DNA of 34,170 nucleotides from a virus: positions 1-34,170 of the IMG/VR virus record IMGVR_UViG_3300044695_001020, one strand, 5' to 3'. The translations under genes were made by a program, and so were the position numbers. The notes beneath the pieces were generated by a model. It worked only from the letters and a program-made list of their open reading frames with translations, searched no databases and was not told the DNA's origin. This document shows, piece after piece, positions 16,713 through 25,202 of the stretch. Position 1 is the first letter of the stretch, and every line of letters begins with the position of its first letter.

Positions 16713-16888
16713 TTCTTTTTTGCCTTCTTTGGCTTTGCGGTCTTTGCGGATTCCTTGAAAGCGGCAGCAGTTGGTGCGCCCTTGCTTCCTACCTTACGCA
16801 TACGCTCAGGTGTCTTGCCAGCAGCCTTCTGCCTTTCAATGCGCTTACGTTTGGCATTGATGTTTGCATAGAGACCTGGCTTCATCAT
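16709..16888 (-). CDS. Lys/Arg-rich 59-aa protein
   Basis: This gene is flanked by 4-base overlaps at both ends (ATGA into the 110-aa gene; ATG at 16888 inside the previous stop). The sequence begins MMKPGLYANINAKRKRIERQ and ends AKPKKAKKK, with Lys and Arg near 40 percent of residues. A strong net positive charge suggests binding to DNA or RNA in the capsid or during packaging. It was identified by overlap logic and charge, not by family match. Confidence 0.62.
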   Translation of the reverse strand: MMKPGLYANINAKRKRIERQKAAGKTPERMRKVGSKGAPTAAAFKESAKTAKPKKAKKK

Positions 16889-17055
16889 TTCTTTTTCCCT
16901 TTAGGAGCCTTGCTTGGCTTGCCAGCCTTCATAGCAGCTTTCTTCGCTACGTTCAAAGCAATCGCAATGGCTTGCTTTCTAGGGCGTCCAGCCTTTTCTT
17001 CCATCTTGATGTTTTTGCCGATGCTTGAACGGCTGTAACCTTTTTTAAGTGGCAT
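16885..17055 (-). CDS. Lys-rich 56-aa protein, DUF6496-like
   Basis: The protein starts MPLKKGYSRSSIGKNIKMEE and contains GRPRKQAIAIALNVAKKAA, a short pattern (M-P-L-K-K-G, K-N-I, K-Q-A-x-A-I-A-L) shared with a small phage family that I associate with DUF6496. It is strongly basic and ends in KGKKK. An AGGAG site lies 8 bases before the ATG. It is the first gene after the coat protein and the first of the Lys-rich group. Confidence 0.7.
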   Translation of the reverse strand: MPLKKGYSRSSIGKNIKMEEKAGRPRKQAIAIALNVAKKAAMKAGKPSKAPKGKKK

Positions 17056-17110
17056 CTGACTATCTCCTACAGGAAATGAAAGGGGAGAGCCGAAGCCCTC
17101 CCCAGTCTTA

Positions 17111-18388
17111 TTAAGTTTGGTTGAACAACAGAATCCCAGCCATTTCTGGGTTCGTCATTACCACACCATACAGTGTGTCCAGCGTGTAAAGCGTCTGGAA
17201 GGTCAGTGGGTCGAACTTCTTGGTCATGACCAATTCGATGCCCTGATCTGTCGATGCACGCATTACGTCAACGCCAGCGCCATCTGGAACAGCATAACGA
17301 CCAGGCAACAGCTCGATCGAATCCTTGCGCCAGAATGGGTTGATGTTCGAAGCAGCAACGTTCAAGAAGTTGAGCGGAGCAGCCGAAGAAGCTGCAACCA
17401 ATTCAACGTTCTTGTACTGCAGTTCAGCATCAGTTGCTGGAGCAGTCGCTGCGATGATTGGAGGGCTGATTACCAACGTAGTGCCGCCAGCAGGGACGTC
17501 AATTACGCGGAAGGTCTTCAGTTCGCCAGTCGAACGCTTCGTGATGTGGTGGACTGCTTCGATGCCGTCGATGGTGAACGCGTCACCAGCAACAACACCA
17601 GTAGACGATGAAACAGTTACAGTCTGGTAACGGTTGTCAACGTTTAGGATGCCGCCAGTCGAAGTGGTTGTCGCCTGTGGAACATACTGAGCTTGAGCGC
17701 CAGTGGTGTTGATGGTGACAGTTGCCGAGTTTGCAGCGCAACGGTTAGCATAGTCGAGCTTGTAGGTCTGGAAGCTTGCGACTTCACCGACGAACGAACG
17801 CTCATATGCATTAGCCGACTTGTTGCCAGTGAACGAACGAGTCGCTACTGCCAAGTTGCCTGCCATGCCGTTATAATCGCGGCTCGACAATGCGAGGTAA
17901 CGATCGCCAGCCATAACGCCCTGTTCGTTCATGATGCTGTCGCAAAGTGCGATGTCATCATAGTCGCCAGCAGGGGTTGCAACGTCAACAACGAGCGTGC
18001 CTTGAGCAGCAGCCAAATCCATAACGGAAAGGTTAATGTCAGAAGCAAGCTTTTGCTTTGCGGAGTCACCAAGACGGCCTTCTTGCAACGCGTCACGCAG
18101 TTCCAAGGCGTCCATCTGCCAAGCAGAGCACTTGTTGAAACCGAGCGTCGATGGAACAGAAAGCTGAGTCATCGTCGAAACATCGCCAGCAATCGAAGTG
18201 CCGATAACACGATCGAATGACTGAGCAATGTATGGTTGTGGACGCCAGATGGTGTCGCGTGCGCGCTCCATCGTTACGCCGTTTGTGTTGTATACGTTGA
18301 TGTTCTTTGACAGAATCAAAGCATCATTGAAGCCTTCGAGAATGTTCTCGAAAGCAACAATTTCTTCTTTTGAAAAGCTATTCGCCAT
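17111..18388 (-). CDS. major capsid (coat) protein, P22 coat family
   Basis: This 425-aa protein begins MANSFSKEEIVAFENILEGF, then INVYNTNGVTMERARDTIWR and PQPYIAQSF, the start of the P22 coat protein family (HK97 fold with an extra I-domain). Length is near P22 gp5 (430 aa). It forms the procapsid shell around the scaffold. A start one codon earlier (18391) is possible, but the AAGGA site is better spaced to the second ATG. It follows the scaffold gene by a short gap. Confidence 0.93.
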   Translation of the reverse strand: MANSFSKEEIVAFENILEGFNDALILSKNINVYNTNGVTMERARDTIWRPQPYIAQSFDRVIGTSIAGDVSTMTQLSVPSTLGFNKCSAWQMDALELRDALQEGRLGDSAKQKLASDINLSVMDLAAAQGTLVVDVATPAGDYDDIALCDSIMNEQGVMAGDRYLALSSRDYNGMAGNLAVATRSFTGNKSANAYERSFVGEVASFQTYKLDYANRCAANSATVTINTTGAQAQYVPQATTTSTGGILNVDNRYQTVTVSSSTGVVAGDAFTIDGIEAVHHITKRSTGELKTFRVIDVPAGGTTLVISPPIIAATAPATDAELQYKNVELVAASSAAPLNFLNVAASNINPFWRKDSIELLPGRYAVPDGAGVDVMRASTDQGIELVMTKKFDPLTFQTLYTLDTLYGVVMTNPEMAGILLFNQT

Positions 18389-18403
18389 CATTCATTCCTT
18401 TAA

Positions 18404-19267
18404 TCAAGTTTTTTTGCTTCGCTTGTAAGCCATGACTTTTGACAGATCGCCTGTCTTCAAAGCTTCAGCGCGTAAGCGTTCAAGTGTTGAGTCGATAGCA
18501 CCAGATAAACGGCCACCACCGGAATTGATGGTGCGCTCTGGTGCGGTGGCTGCCTTACGGTTTGTTACTTTCAACTGAGTCTCCAGTTTAGCTACCGCAA
18601 AGGCAAACTTTACGGGGTCATTAATTGAGGCAAGTTCTTTTGCACGCTTTGCGTTTCTGCCGATCGCATAAATTAGCAATGCGGGATTGTCAGAGCCTTG
18701 CAGAACGATTCCTTGCTGCGTTACGTCAAACGTATCTAAAGCCGTAGCTTCAGCTTCGTCATAGTCCCGCACCTTCAACGAGGCTTTCGCCTTCGCATAG
18801 GAATCAAGCTTATCCTGCCATGCCTTAGCTTCAGCATCTCGCTGGGCTGCAACACTGGCTTCGGCTGCATCGTATTCGCGTTTCTGCTCATACCATTCAG
18901 CAAGCTTTTGTTCGTACTCGTCGGAATCGTAATCGCAACTTTCAAGCGTCGGCTTTGCTGACAAGGCAACTGGTTTGGTCTCAGTTGCTGGCGCAGCGTT
19001 TAGCTTTGCTTCCAGTTCGCGTATCTTCCGTTCTTTTTCCCGATTGGATTTACGCAATTCACGCACCCACGCTGGCGCACGAACTTCTTCCTCTTGAGGT
19101 GGCGATTCCTCACCTATGGATATTACAACTTCGTCCTCGTCGCCTTCTTCGTCATCCTCTTGAACATCTTCGATGGCAAAGTTCTCATCGTCAAACTGTT
19201 CATTTTCTGTGGTGTCGATGTCAATCGCGTCTAATACTTCGTCATTCTCCATTGCTGCCGTTTTCAT
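18404..19267 (-). CDS. scaffolding protein
   Basis: This 287-aa protein is highly charged and helical: an acidic N-terminal third (residues 7-65 rich in Asp and Glu), a basic coiled stretch (RELRKSNREKERKIRELEAK) and a Lys/Arg-rich end. Scaffolds of P22-like phages have this plan, with a basic C-terminal helix that binds coat. It lies between portal and coat, the P22 gp8 position. The likely ATG at 19267 follows a GGGG ribosome site; ATG 19252 is an alternative. Confidence 0.82.
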   Translation of the reverse strand: MKTAAMENDEVLDAIDIDTTENEQFDDENFAIEDVQEDDEEGDEDEVVISIGEESPPQEEEVRAPAWVRELRKSNREKERKIRELEAKLNAAPATETKPVALSAKPTLESCDYDSDEYEQKLAEWYEQKREYDAAEASVAAQRDAEAKAWQDKLDSYAKAKASLKVRDYDEAEATALDTFDVTQQGIVLQGSDNPALLIYAIGRNAKRAKELASINDPVKFAFAVAKLETQLKVTNRKAATAPERTINSGGGRLSGAIDSTLERLRAEALKTGDLSKVMAYKRSKKT

Positions 19268-19283
19268 ATACTACCCCATCAAC

Positions 19284-21356
19284 TCACCCAAATTGCGCGG
19301 TGGGTGGAACCGCATTCGTCTGGGATCGCAATGCTTCCCCAATCTTTTCCGCTGACTCAATAGCAGACTTGCGCTGATCGATGTCAATGTTCGATAGCGT
19401 TTCTGCTGTCTTAGCTCTCGTTTCTTGTGAGCGTGCCAGCGTGTATTCAGTGTCGGCTTGCGCCTTAATGGTCAAAGCTTCAGCCTTGCCTGCCTCTGCC
19501 ATCAGATAAGCTGATTGCGGATCAGGCTGCTGGTTCTGCATTGCCATCATCATTTCTTGCTGTTCTTCTTCAGTTGGCTGCAATACGCCCAACTGGACAA
19601 GCTGCTTACGGAAGTATTCACGAACATCGTCGATGCCTTCGCCGTCCATGTTCATGATAGCCATAGCCTGCAAGACTTGCTGCGTTTGCGGGTCAGTTGT
19701 TACTTGCATCATGCCTGTAAGCGCACGAACAGTCGCATCGCGGCGGCTGCTGAATGATGGGCCTACGTCTACAGCAACGTCAAAGGTCGCATTGCTTAGG
19801 TCGTTCTCGTAAACAAGTTCGCCTGACTCTGCGTCAATAACTGGCTTCATCAGTTCAACAGAGGAGATTTCCTCCATAGAGCCGATGGTTTTCATCTTAC
19901 GCTTTTCTTCAACGTAGATGTCCTTAGCCATTGACAACCATATCTCACCACAGCGACGCACAGCCTTAGCCATGTTGGTCATATAGATGAACGATTGCAT
20001 ATCAAGGCGCGTCTGGATTAGCTCAACAGCTTTGCCGCTGATGTTGCTAACCATCTTGTCGCCCTGTTGATTGCTGCCAAGGATTTCAGCCATGTCCTGC
20101 TCAGTCAACTGCAAAAGAGCAGCCATCGCTGGCGGAATCTGTGGCGACTTGGTGTAGGCAACAGGCCCAGCAGCTTGAGTCTCACCATTAGGGCCAGTGA
20201 TAGGATTGACCAGGAGATAAGGATAGTTGCGGAGGTTATCTTCCGCCCACATCACTTGGTGACCTGAAACTTGCTCAGGCAACAGGATTGGCTTTTCAAC
20301 AGATGACAGTGCGCTGATTTCGCCCAGCTTCGATAGCTGCATATTCTTCAGGCGCTGCGGGTCTTTCGCTAGGCGCACTTGGCCCATGCAACGCTCTACG
20401 TTGTCAACGAACCAACGCTTGCCGTAGACAGGAACGATCGGAATGTTCTTGCCAGCAATGTAGCCAGCGTCCTCAAGGATGCCGCCACCGCTCATGATAT
20501 ACTTGTGAACCTTGCGGCGCTTGGTGCGCTTCTGGCGTACTTCTACAGTGCCAACAGCCATCAGGGTTTCTTCAAGCGTTTCGTCAGCGTCAAAGTCAGC
20601 TTGCGTGTAGCGTTCTTCTTCGCCGTCTATCGTTGTGAAGATGCGAACAGTCTCGCGCACTTCTTCAACGCGATAGTATTCAGCCACATACACAACGTCA
20701 GGCGTGCACCAGTCAAACTCTGACTGCTGAATGTCTTTAGGCCATGTGGTTGGATCGTCGTTAAACTCATCGCGGTAAGCTTGGAAGCTCATGCTGTAGA
20801 GAACGAAGCAATACTTAGCGTCGGCTTTGTCCTGGCGCTTGGCGTCTAGGTCAAAGAAAACACTGCTGTCAGCGTCAAAGATAGGCTCGATGCGGATGCG
20901 CTGACGATCGTTCTCATCGTCTTCGTCATCTTCATAAACAGTGCGTAAGCGCCATGCACCAAAGCCACCGCCTACTGCTTCCTCGAAACCATTGTCATAA
21001 GCTTCTTCAGCGCCGCTATCACGTTCATCCGCACGATAGAGACCATTGCAGGTTGCTGATAGCTTGTCGTTCTCTGTTCCGTCTTTGGAAACGAAGTCAA
21101 CGCCAATGCGGTTATTGCGGTATTCATTGATGATGCGAATGACGCTTAGAGCAATCTTGTTTACTTCGAAGCGCGGCTTGTTCTCGAACTGCTCACCTAA
21201 TGGGCCTTCCCATTGTGCGCCAGCGAGAGAGTAGAAGCGTCTATCCTGCAAACACTGCAAGCGTTCGTCGCGCATGGTTGTCTGGCAACGATCGAATTCT
21301 GCCAGCGCGTTAGCGTGAACGTTTGCAAAACGCTGGTCTCTAGTTAGTCGAGCCAT
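19284..21356 (-). CDS. portal protein, P22 type
   Basis: This 690-aa protein is close in size to P22 gp1 (725 aa). It contains YNN-type N-terminal blocks (RFEVNKIALSVIRIINEYRN and NRIGVDFVSKDG), a core KPILLPEQVSGHQVMWAEDN and a long helical C-terminus rich in Gln, Glu and Ala, as expected for the barrel. It forms the dodecameric ring through which TerL pumps DNA. The AGGTGG site upstream lies in a 15-bp repeat shared with the end of TerL. Confidence 0.92.
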   Translation of the reverse strand: MARLTRDQRFANVHANALAEFDRCQTTMRDERLQCLQDRRFYSLAGAQWEGPLGEQFENKPRFEVNKIALSVIRIINEYRNNRIGVDFVSKDGTENDKLSATCNGLYRADERDSGAEEAYDNGFEEAVGGGFGAWRLRTVYEDDEDDENDRQRIRIEPIFDADSSVFFDLDAKRQDKADAKYCFVLYSMSFQAYRDEFNDDPTTWPKDIQQSEFDWCTPDVVYVAEYYRVEEVRETVRIFTTIDGEEERYTQADFDADETLEETLMAVGTVEVRQKRTKRRKVHKYIMSGGGILEDAGYIAGKNIPIVPVYGKRWFVDNVERCMGQVRLAKDPQRLKNMQLSKLGEISALSSVEKPILLPEQVSGHQVMWAEDNLRNYPYLLVNPITGPNGETQAAGPVAYTKSPQIPPAMAALLQLTEQDMAEILGSNQQGDKMVSNISGKAVELIQTRLDMQSFIYMTNMAKAVRRCGEIWLSMAKDIYVEEKRKMKTIGSMEEISSVELMKPVIDAESGELVYENDLSNATFDVAVDVGPSFSSRRDATVRALTGMMQVTTDPQTQQVLQAMAIMNMDGEGIDDVREYFRKQLVQLGVLQPTEEEQQEMMMAMQNQQPDPQSAYLMAEAGKAEALTIKAQADTEYTLARSQETRAKTAETLSNIDIDQRKSAIESAEKIGEALRSQTNAVPPTAQFG

Positions 21357-21358
21357 TC

Positions 21359-21373
21359 ATTACCACCTATTCA
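21359..21373. repeat. 15-bp direct repeat, copy next to the portal start
   Basis: ATTACCACCTATTCA here is identical to 21442-21456. The complement contains the AGGTGG ribosome site of the portal gene. The two copies are 83 bp apart and bound the small insert between TerL and portal. Confidence 0.85.
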
Positions 21374-21440
21374 CAAACGCAAGCATAAAAAACATTTCTA
21401 CCTCGTATACATTACAAGGAACAATGCCGCAAGGTTTCAT
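21360..21440 (-). CDS. 26-aa ORF inside a direct-repeat-bounded insert
   Basis: The reading frame begins at ATG 21440 with its own AGGTGG ribosome site and ends VNRW-stop at 21360. The same ending NRW-stop closes TerL because both ends lie in the 15-bp repeat. The peptide has a hydrophobic middle (EVEMFFMLAFV). It may be expressed, but may also be a by-product of the duplication between TerL and portal. Only local features support it. Confidence 0.35.
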   Translation of the reverse strand: MKPCGIVPCNVYEVEMFFMLAFVNRW

Positions 21441-21441
21441 A

Positions 21442-21456
21442 ATTACCACCTATTCA
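21442..21456. repeat. 15-bp direct repeat, copy at the TerL stop
   Basis: This copy of ATTACCACCTATTCA includes the last codons and stop of TerL. Its complement supplies the AGGTGG site of the 26-aa ORF. Joining the two copies would leave TerL directly followed by the portal start. Confidence 0.85.
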
Positions 21457-22666
21457 GCGTTGGCATGGGCATTGCATCTATTGGCTTCTTAGGCGCTGCT
21501 CTACGCAAAGCTTCGCAAGCATATCTCAGGGCATCCACCACATGATTATCTTTATCTTCCAAGACAGGAATAATATTACCTGTCAAGGGGTCTGTTTTAT
21601 AGCTGTAAAGAGATAGCTCGTCGATCGTATGCTGGCAGCGCGGATGCACAACAATATCGTAGTTCTTCAGCCACTCAATGCCTTCCTCTACAGATTTAGG
21701 GCCTTTGACGGCTGGCATAATCTTTGGAAAGCCATTCTTCTTCATGTGGCTGATTGTTTCGGGTCGAGCGTTATCAGCAACAATGGGCCACTTTTCTGAT
21801 TCCGGTATCGTCAGGAACAGGTCTGGCGTGTTTACGATTTCGCAGCCTACCATGTAAGCCTCGTAATCAACGTAAAGCTTTCGGCCTATCAGATGGCATC
21901 GAACCAGAACTGTTGGGTCTGTAGCAAAGCCCCAGTCAGCACCAAAGCGATGCGTTGCGTCTTCAGGTGCTTCAAACTCCTCCACAGTCCAGTTGCGGAA
22001 TACTCGCGCTTCACTATTGCTGAGATACGAGCCAAGCCAAACGTGCTTGTATTTGTCAGGGTCACGGTCTCGATCGTATTCCATTTCCGCTTTGAGAACG
22101 TCAGGGAACCAAGGATTGTCGCGGAAGTTTACTTCTTTCACGATTGCGCTTGGCGGAAGATTAGGCCCACGAAGCAGTGCGTCAATCGGATCAGTGCTGT
22201 TGCGCGGGTTCCATGTGAACCATAGCTCACTGTCTGGCTTACGGATTGTCGGACGCAATAGGTCGAGAGAGCGTTGCGATAAGCTCTGCGCTTCTTCCAC
22301 CCACGCACAGTCATAGCCTTCGAGAGACTTGATTGAATCGCTTGTGTGGTTCTGCATCCCCTGGAAGATTATTAGGCCATCGCCATGCACAGATTTAATC
22401 TGTGTCTCTTGCACTTCAAAGTAGGATTGCACGCCCATCTGCTGAATCTTTAGCTCCAGTAGGCGCTTGACTGATTGGCTTAGGGACTTTTGTATTTCAC
22501 GAACGCAGACAGAGCGGCGCGTCTGATCGATAACGTGCGCTTCAATCATGGCTTCAGCGAAGGCGTGCGACTTCCCGCTTCCTCGTCCACCATGTGCGCC
22601 CTTGTAACGGCTGGGCTGCAAGAATGGCTTATACCATCGCGGTGTTTTAATCTTCAGCGTTGTCAT
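21443..22666 (-). CDS. terminase large subunit (TerL), Sf6 gp2 / PBSX type
   Basis: This protein of about 407 aa carries the packaging ATPase with Walker A GGRGSGKS at residues 26-33 and Walker B CAWVEEA near 120-126. A C-terminal RNase H-like nuclease has acidic residues in FGADWGFATDP, IVADNARPE and DNHVVDALRYA. It cuts the concatemer and drives DNA into the head. The ATG at 22666 is preferred over the GTG at 22678; both overlap the end of TerS. Family members package by headful, consistent with circular maps. Confidence 0.93.
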   Translation of the reverse strand: MTTLKIKTPRWYKPFLQPSRYKGAHGGRGSGKSHAFAEAMIEAHVIDQTRRSVCVREIQKSLSQSVKRLLELKIQQMGVQSYFEVQETQIKSVHGDGLIIFQGMQNHTSDSIKSLEGYDCAWVEEAQSLSQRSLDLLRPTIRKPDSELWFTWNPRNSTDPIDALLRGPNLPPSAIVKEVNFRDNPWFPDVLKAEMEYDRDRDPDKYKHVWLGSYLSNSEARVFRNWTVEEFEAPEDATHRFGADWGFATDPTVLVRCHLIGRKLYVDYEAYMVGCEIVNTPDLFLTIPESEKWPIVADNARPETISHMKKNGFPKIMPAVKGPKSVEEGIEWLKNYDIVVHPRCQHTIDELSLYSYKTDPLTGNIIPVLEDKDNHVVDALRYACEALRRAAPKKPIDAMPMPTLNRW

Positions 22667-23057
22667 CAATAACTTCACGCTGGATGCGCTGGATCATGCT
22701 GCCAGTGATACTAAGCTTAGTCGGCTCATTGAACCCATGCATTACGTTTAGCTCTTTAACGGCTGCTGTCATGCCTGTTGATGTCTTTGCATCCTGGGCA
22801 ATACGATACGCTTGTATCAACCCTTTGACAGACATTTCGCGTGTCCATAATTGCTTTTCGACCACCTGAGATTTCAATTCGTCAACCCTTATAGCAACCT
22901 TAGGGTTTTTCATCAGGTTGGATGCTTGCACATAAATGCTGGCATCAGATCCAGTCTTAGCGTCATAAGCAGTTCGATAAGCATCTGCTTGCCCCATGCC
23001 ATCAGCAATGCATTGAGCGAACAATTCTTGTTTTGCAGTCAACTTATTTTGAGTCAT
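22647..23057 (-). CDS. terminase small subunit (TerS, terminase_2 type)
   Basis: This 136-aa protein contains LTAKQELFAQCIADGMGQAD and AYRTAYDAKTGSDASIYVQA, followed by NLMKNPKVAIRVDEL. This is the helix-turn-helix and oligomerisation plan of phage TerS, which recognises the packaging site and activates TerL. The ATG 23057 has an AGGTGAG ribosome site and overlaps the methyltransferase gene by 14 bases. A GTG at 23069 is less likely. Confidence 0.9.
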   Translation of the reverse strand: MTQNKLTAKQELFAQCIADGMGQADAYRTAYDAKTGSDASIYVQASNLMKNPKVAIRVDELKSQVVEKQLWTREMSVKGLIQAYRIAQDAKTSTGMTAAVKELNVMHGFNEPTKLSITGSMIQRIQREVIDDNAED

Positions 23058-24393
23058 TGAATGTCTCACCTGTCTCTGCGTGGACAGCTTCCCTGCCTGT
23101 AAATTGCTGCCAACGATTAATGATTAAATCCACATACAATGGGCTTAATTCCAAGCCATATGCGTTTCTTCCATTCTTCTCCGCTGCCATCAGAGTTGAA
23201 CCACTCCCCATGAACGGATCGAAAACGACATCATCAGGATCAGTATACGCTTTTATAAAGAACTCTGGAAGACCTACCGGATAAGCAGCCGGATGCCCTA
23301 ATGCCTCAGATTGAAAGGTCGGCAGTCTGTTACCAGGATAAGCCATTCCTGCTGCAACCGCATTACCATCAACGGCAGACACATGGCCTTGGCGTTGCGC
23401 TGCATTGGTGTTTCCAGCGCCCTTCCCCTTTGCTTTAGGAACAGCCTTTGATTCATGCTTCACTGCGTCAGGATTGAACTTCCATTCACCCTTGGTAAAA
23501 TGATAGATTGGCTCAAATTGGTTCTTGAACCTTCTTGCAACCTGTTGAGGTATTCCAGCTCTCTCCCAGCAGAACTCATCTGCATAATTCCATTGCCATT
23601 TGCGCGCATGGGCCAACACTAAGTCAAATACATATAGCTCGCGTTTTATGCCTTCAGCATTAGGCTTGATGTTGCAGAAATACGAACCATCATTTTCTAG
23701 GTTGGCATAAATGTTTGTTGCAATGTCTTCATACCAATCCACATACTCATCAACGTGAATAGGTTTAAAGGATGATTCTTTATCATATTCCCGCTGTGAT
23801 GCATACGGAGGAGATGTAACCACCAGGTTAATCATTTTCCCATCAAGAACCTTTGCGACATCGTTGAAGGATTTGCAATCTCCACACATCAACCTGTGAT
23901 TGCCCAATATCCAGACATCACCAACAATGGTCTTTGCTGTTTTAGGCATCTCAGGAACAGTGTCTTCATCCACCAATTTAACGGACGGCACTGTCTCCAG
24001 CAATCCATCGAGAAAATCATCATCAAAGCCTAATAGCTCTAGGTTAAAGTCCTCCAGGCTTAGGTCTTCAATCTCTGCCTTCAGCATATCCATGTCCCAC
24101 CCTGCGTTTAGGGCAAGCTGGTTGTCTGCTATCACTAAGGCGCGTTGCTGGGCCTTTGTAAGATGGTCAAGGATAATAGCTGGCACTTCTTCCATGCCAA
24201 GCTTTCTTGCTGCCAGTAGGCGTCCATGTCCTGCAATGATCGTGTTATCGTCATCTATCAGGATTGGGTTAGTCCAGCCAAACTCTTTTATGCTGGCTGC
24301 GATCTGCGCTACCTGTGCATCGCTGTGCGTGCGGCTGTTGGCGGCATATGGAATTAAATCTGCGACTAGGCGCGTTTCAATCTTCGGTGTCAT
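23044..24393 (-). CDS. ParB-domain / DNA methyltransferase fusion
   Basis: This 449-aa protein has an N-terminal ParB/sulfiredoxin-like domain (residues about 1-95) with AGHGRLLAARKLGMEEVPAI at 54-73. Its C-terminal methyltransferase domain carries the catalytic TSPPY at 193-197 and a SAM-binding DPFMGSGSTLMAAEKNGR close to the end. The motif order (catalytic first, SAM site last) is the beta group of amino-methyltransferases, giving N6-adenine or N4-cytosine; SPPY fits either. The start is ATG 24393; a TTG at 24405 is possible. Lying next to TerS, it may mark phage DNA against host restriction or tune packaging. Confidence 0.9.
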   Translation of the reverse strand: MTPKIETRLVADLIPYAANSRTHSDAQVAQIAASIKEFGWTNPILIDDDNTIIAGHGRLLAARKLGMEEVPAIILDHLTKAQQRALVIADNQLALNAGWDMDMLKAEIEDLSLEDFNLELLGFDDDFLDGLLETVPSVKLVDEDTVPEMPKTAKTIVGDVWILGNHRLMCGDCKSFNDVAKVLDGKMINLVVTSPPYASQREYDKESSFKPIHVDEYVDWYEDIATNIYANLENDGSYFCNIKPNAEGIKRELYVFDLVLAHARKWQWNYADEFCWERAGIPQQVARRFKNQFEPIYHFTKGEWKFNPDAVKHESKAVPKAKGKGAGNTNAAQRQGHVSAVDGNAVAAGMAYPGNRLPTFQSEALGHPAAYPVGLPEFFIKAYTDPDDVVFDPFMGSGSTLMAAEKNGRNAYGLELSPLYVDLIINRWQQFTGREAVHAETGETFNDSK

Positions 24394-24463
24394 CTCAGCT
24401 TCCAATAAGGTCTGGTGAAAACCTTTTAGAACATCTTAGTCACTGTGTCCATAATGTATAAAA

Positions 24464-24712
24464 TCAACTATCCACTTCATATCGATTGAAGGCTTTGGAT
24501 TCCACTTCGAGAAGCTTTGCAAGATAGTGTTGCGCCTTCATCAAATCCTCAATTCCATTCTTATCACGATAGCGTGCGAGATATTTTATGCAGTTTCCCT
24601 GCAAATATCCTGAGAATGCTTCTTGCGACATCCAAGACTCCATCACTTGCCAAGGCTGAACGCTTTTGGATGCGTAATGGTTTCCGCCTACTTGTTGTGA
24701 ATTAACACTCAT
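24464..24712 (-). CDS. DUF3310 protein
   Basis: This 82-aa protein shows the DUF3310 signature VGGNHYASKSVQPWQVMES and CIKYLARYRDKNGIEDLMKA. The domain occurs in many phages near replication or nucleotide-metabolism genes and is sometimes annotated as nucleotide kinase, but no kinase motif is present. An AGGAGG site is 6 bases before ATG 24712. It overlaps the end of the upstream HTH gene. Confidence 0.85.
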   Translation of the reverse strand: MSVNSQQVGGNHYASKSVQPWQVMESWMSQEAFSGYLQGNCIKYLARYRDKNGIEDLMKAQHYLAKLLEVESKAFNRYEVDS

Positions 24713-24926
24713 CATCTTCCTCCTCGTCTAAATAGCAAAATGGATCATAGCCCTTTAGCATTGCATCGACTGCAACCATGATTGGCCCAGTGATACGAAC
24801 CTTGCCAGCTTCCATCTTGCGAATGGTTGTGCCGCCATTGTCAGGCGATAGGCGGAGAGCGTCCGCCATCTCGTTTACGCTGTAGCCCATGTAGGCTCTA
24901 GCTAGTTTAAGCTTTGCTGGCGTCAT
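24702..24926 (-). CDS. helix-turn-helix DNA-binding protein (74 aa)
   Basis: The protein begins MTPAKLKLARAYMGYSVNEM and continues with ADALRLSPDNGGTTIRKMEA, a Xre-like HTH. The C-terminal end is very acidic (LDEEEDDEC). The start chosen shares ATGA with the stop of the DnaA-like gene; a longer open frame to 25052 is rejected because it runs against that gene. A role as transcription regulator of the leftward arm is likely but not proven. Confidence 0.78.
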   Translation of the reverse strand: MTPAKLKLARAYMGYSVNEMADALRLSPDNGGTTIRKMEAGKVRITGPIMVAVDAMLKGYDPFCYLDEEEDDEC

Positions 24927-25171
24927 GCTTCTTCCATTTCTGCTATCGCTGCCATCTTCTGCAATGAGTGAACAATAGTGCTGTGATCGCGGTTCATAAT
25001 TCTTCCAATCTCTGTGGTTGAATAGCCCTTGCCTCTCATCCACACAACGCATTTCCGCCTTACTTCTACCAATGGCTTCAGTTTGCTTCTGCCTAGAATG
25101 TCTTCAAGTGTGTAACCGTGTAATTCTGCAATGGCATCAATCTCTGCTAAATTCTTTTCCCTTGGCGTCAT
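24923..25171 (-). CDS. DnaA domain IV-like DNA-binding protein
   Basis: This 82-aa protein has the DnaA box-binding helix-turn-helix: RGKGYSTTEIGRIMNRDHST followed by IVHSLQK, close to the DnaA signature RDHSTVIHA. The AAA+ domain of host DnaA is absent. It could bind DnaA boxes and compete with or recruit host DnaA at the phage or host origin. A perfect DnaA box lies at 28738-28746. Ribosome site AAGGA precedes the ATG. Confidence 0.87.
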   Translation of the reverse strand: MTPREKNLAEIDAIAELHGYTLEDILGRSKLKPLVEVRRKCVVWMRGKGYSTTEIGRIMNRDHSTIVHSLQKMAAIAEMEEA

Positions 25172-25202
25172 GAATGTTCCTTAATGGAAGTTCCGTATAG
25201 CA

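Noticed and set aside
24438-24452. CACTGTGTC upstream of the ParB-methyltransferase resembles the iteron core
   Set aside because: Only 9 bases match. Across both strands of 34 kb, about one such match to part of a 13-base core is expected by chance.
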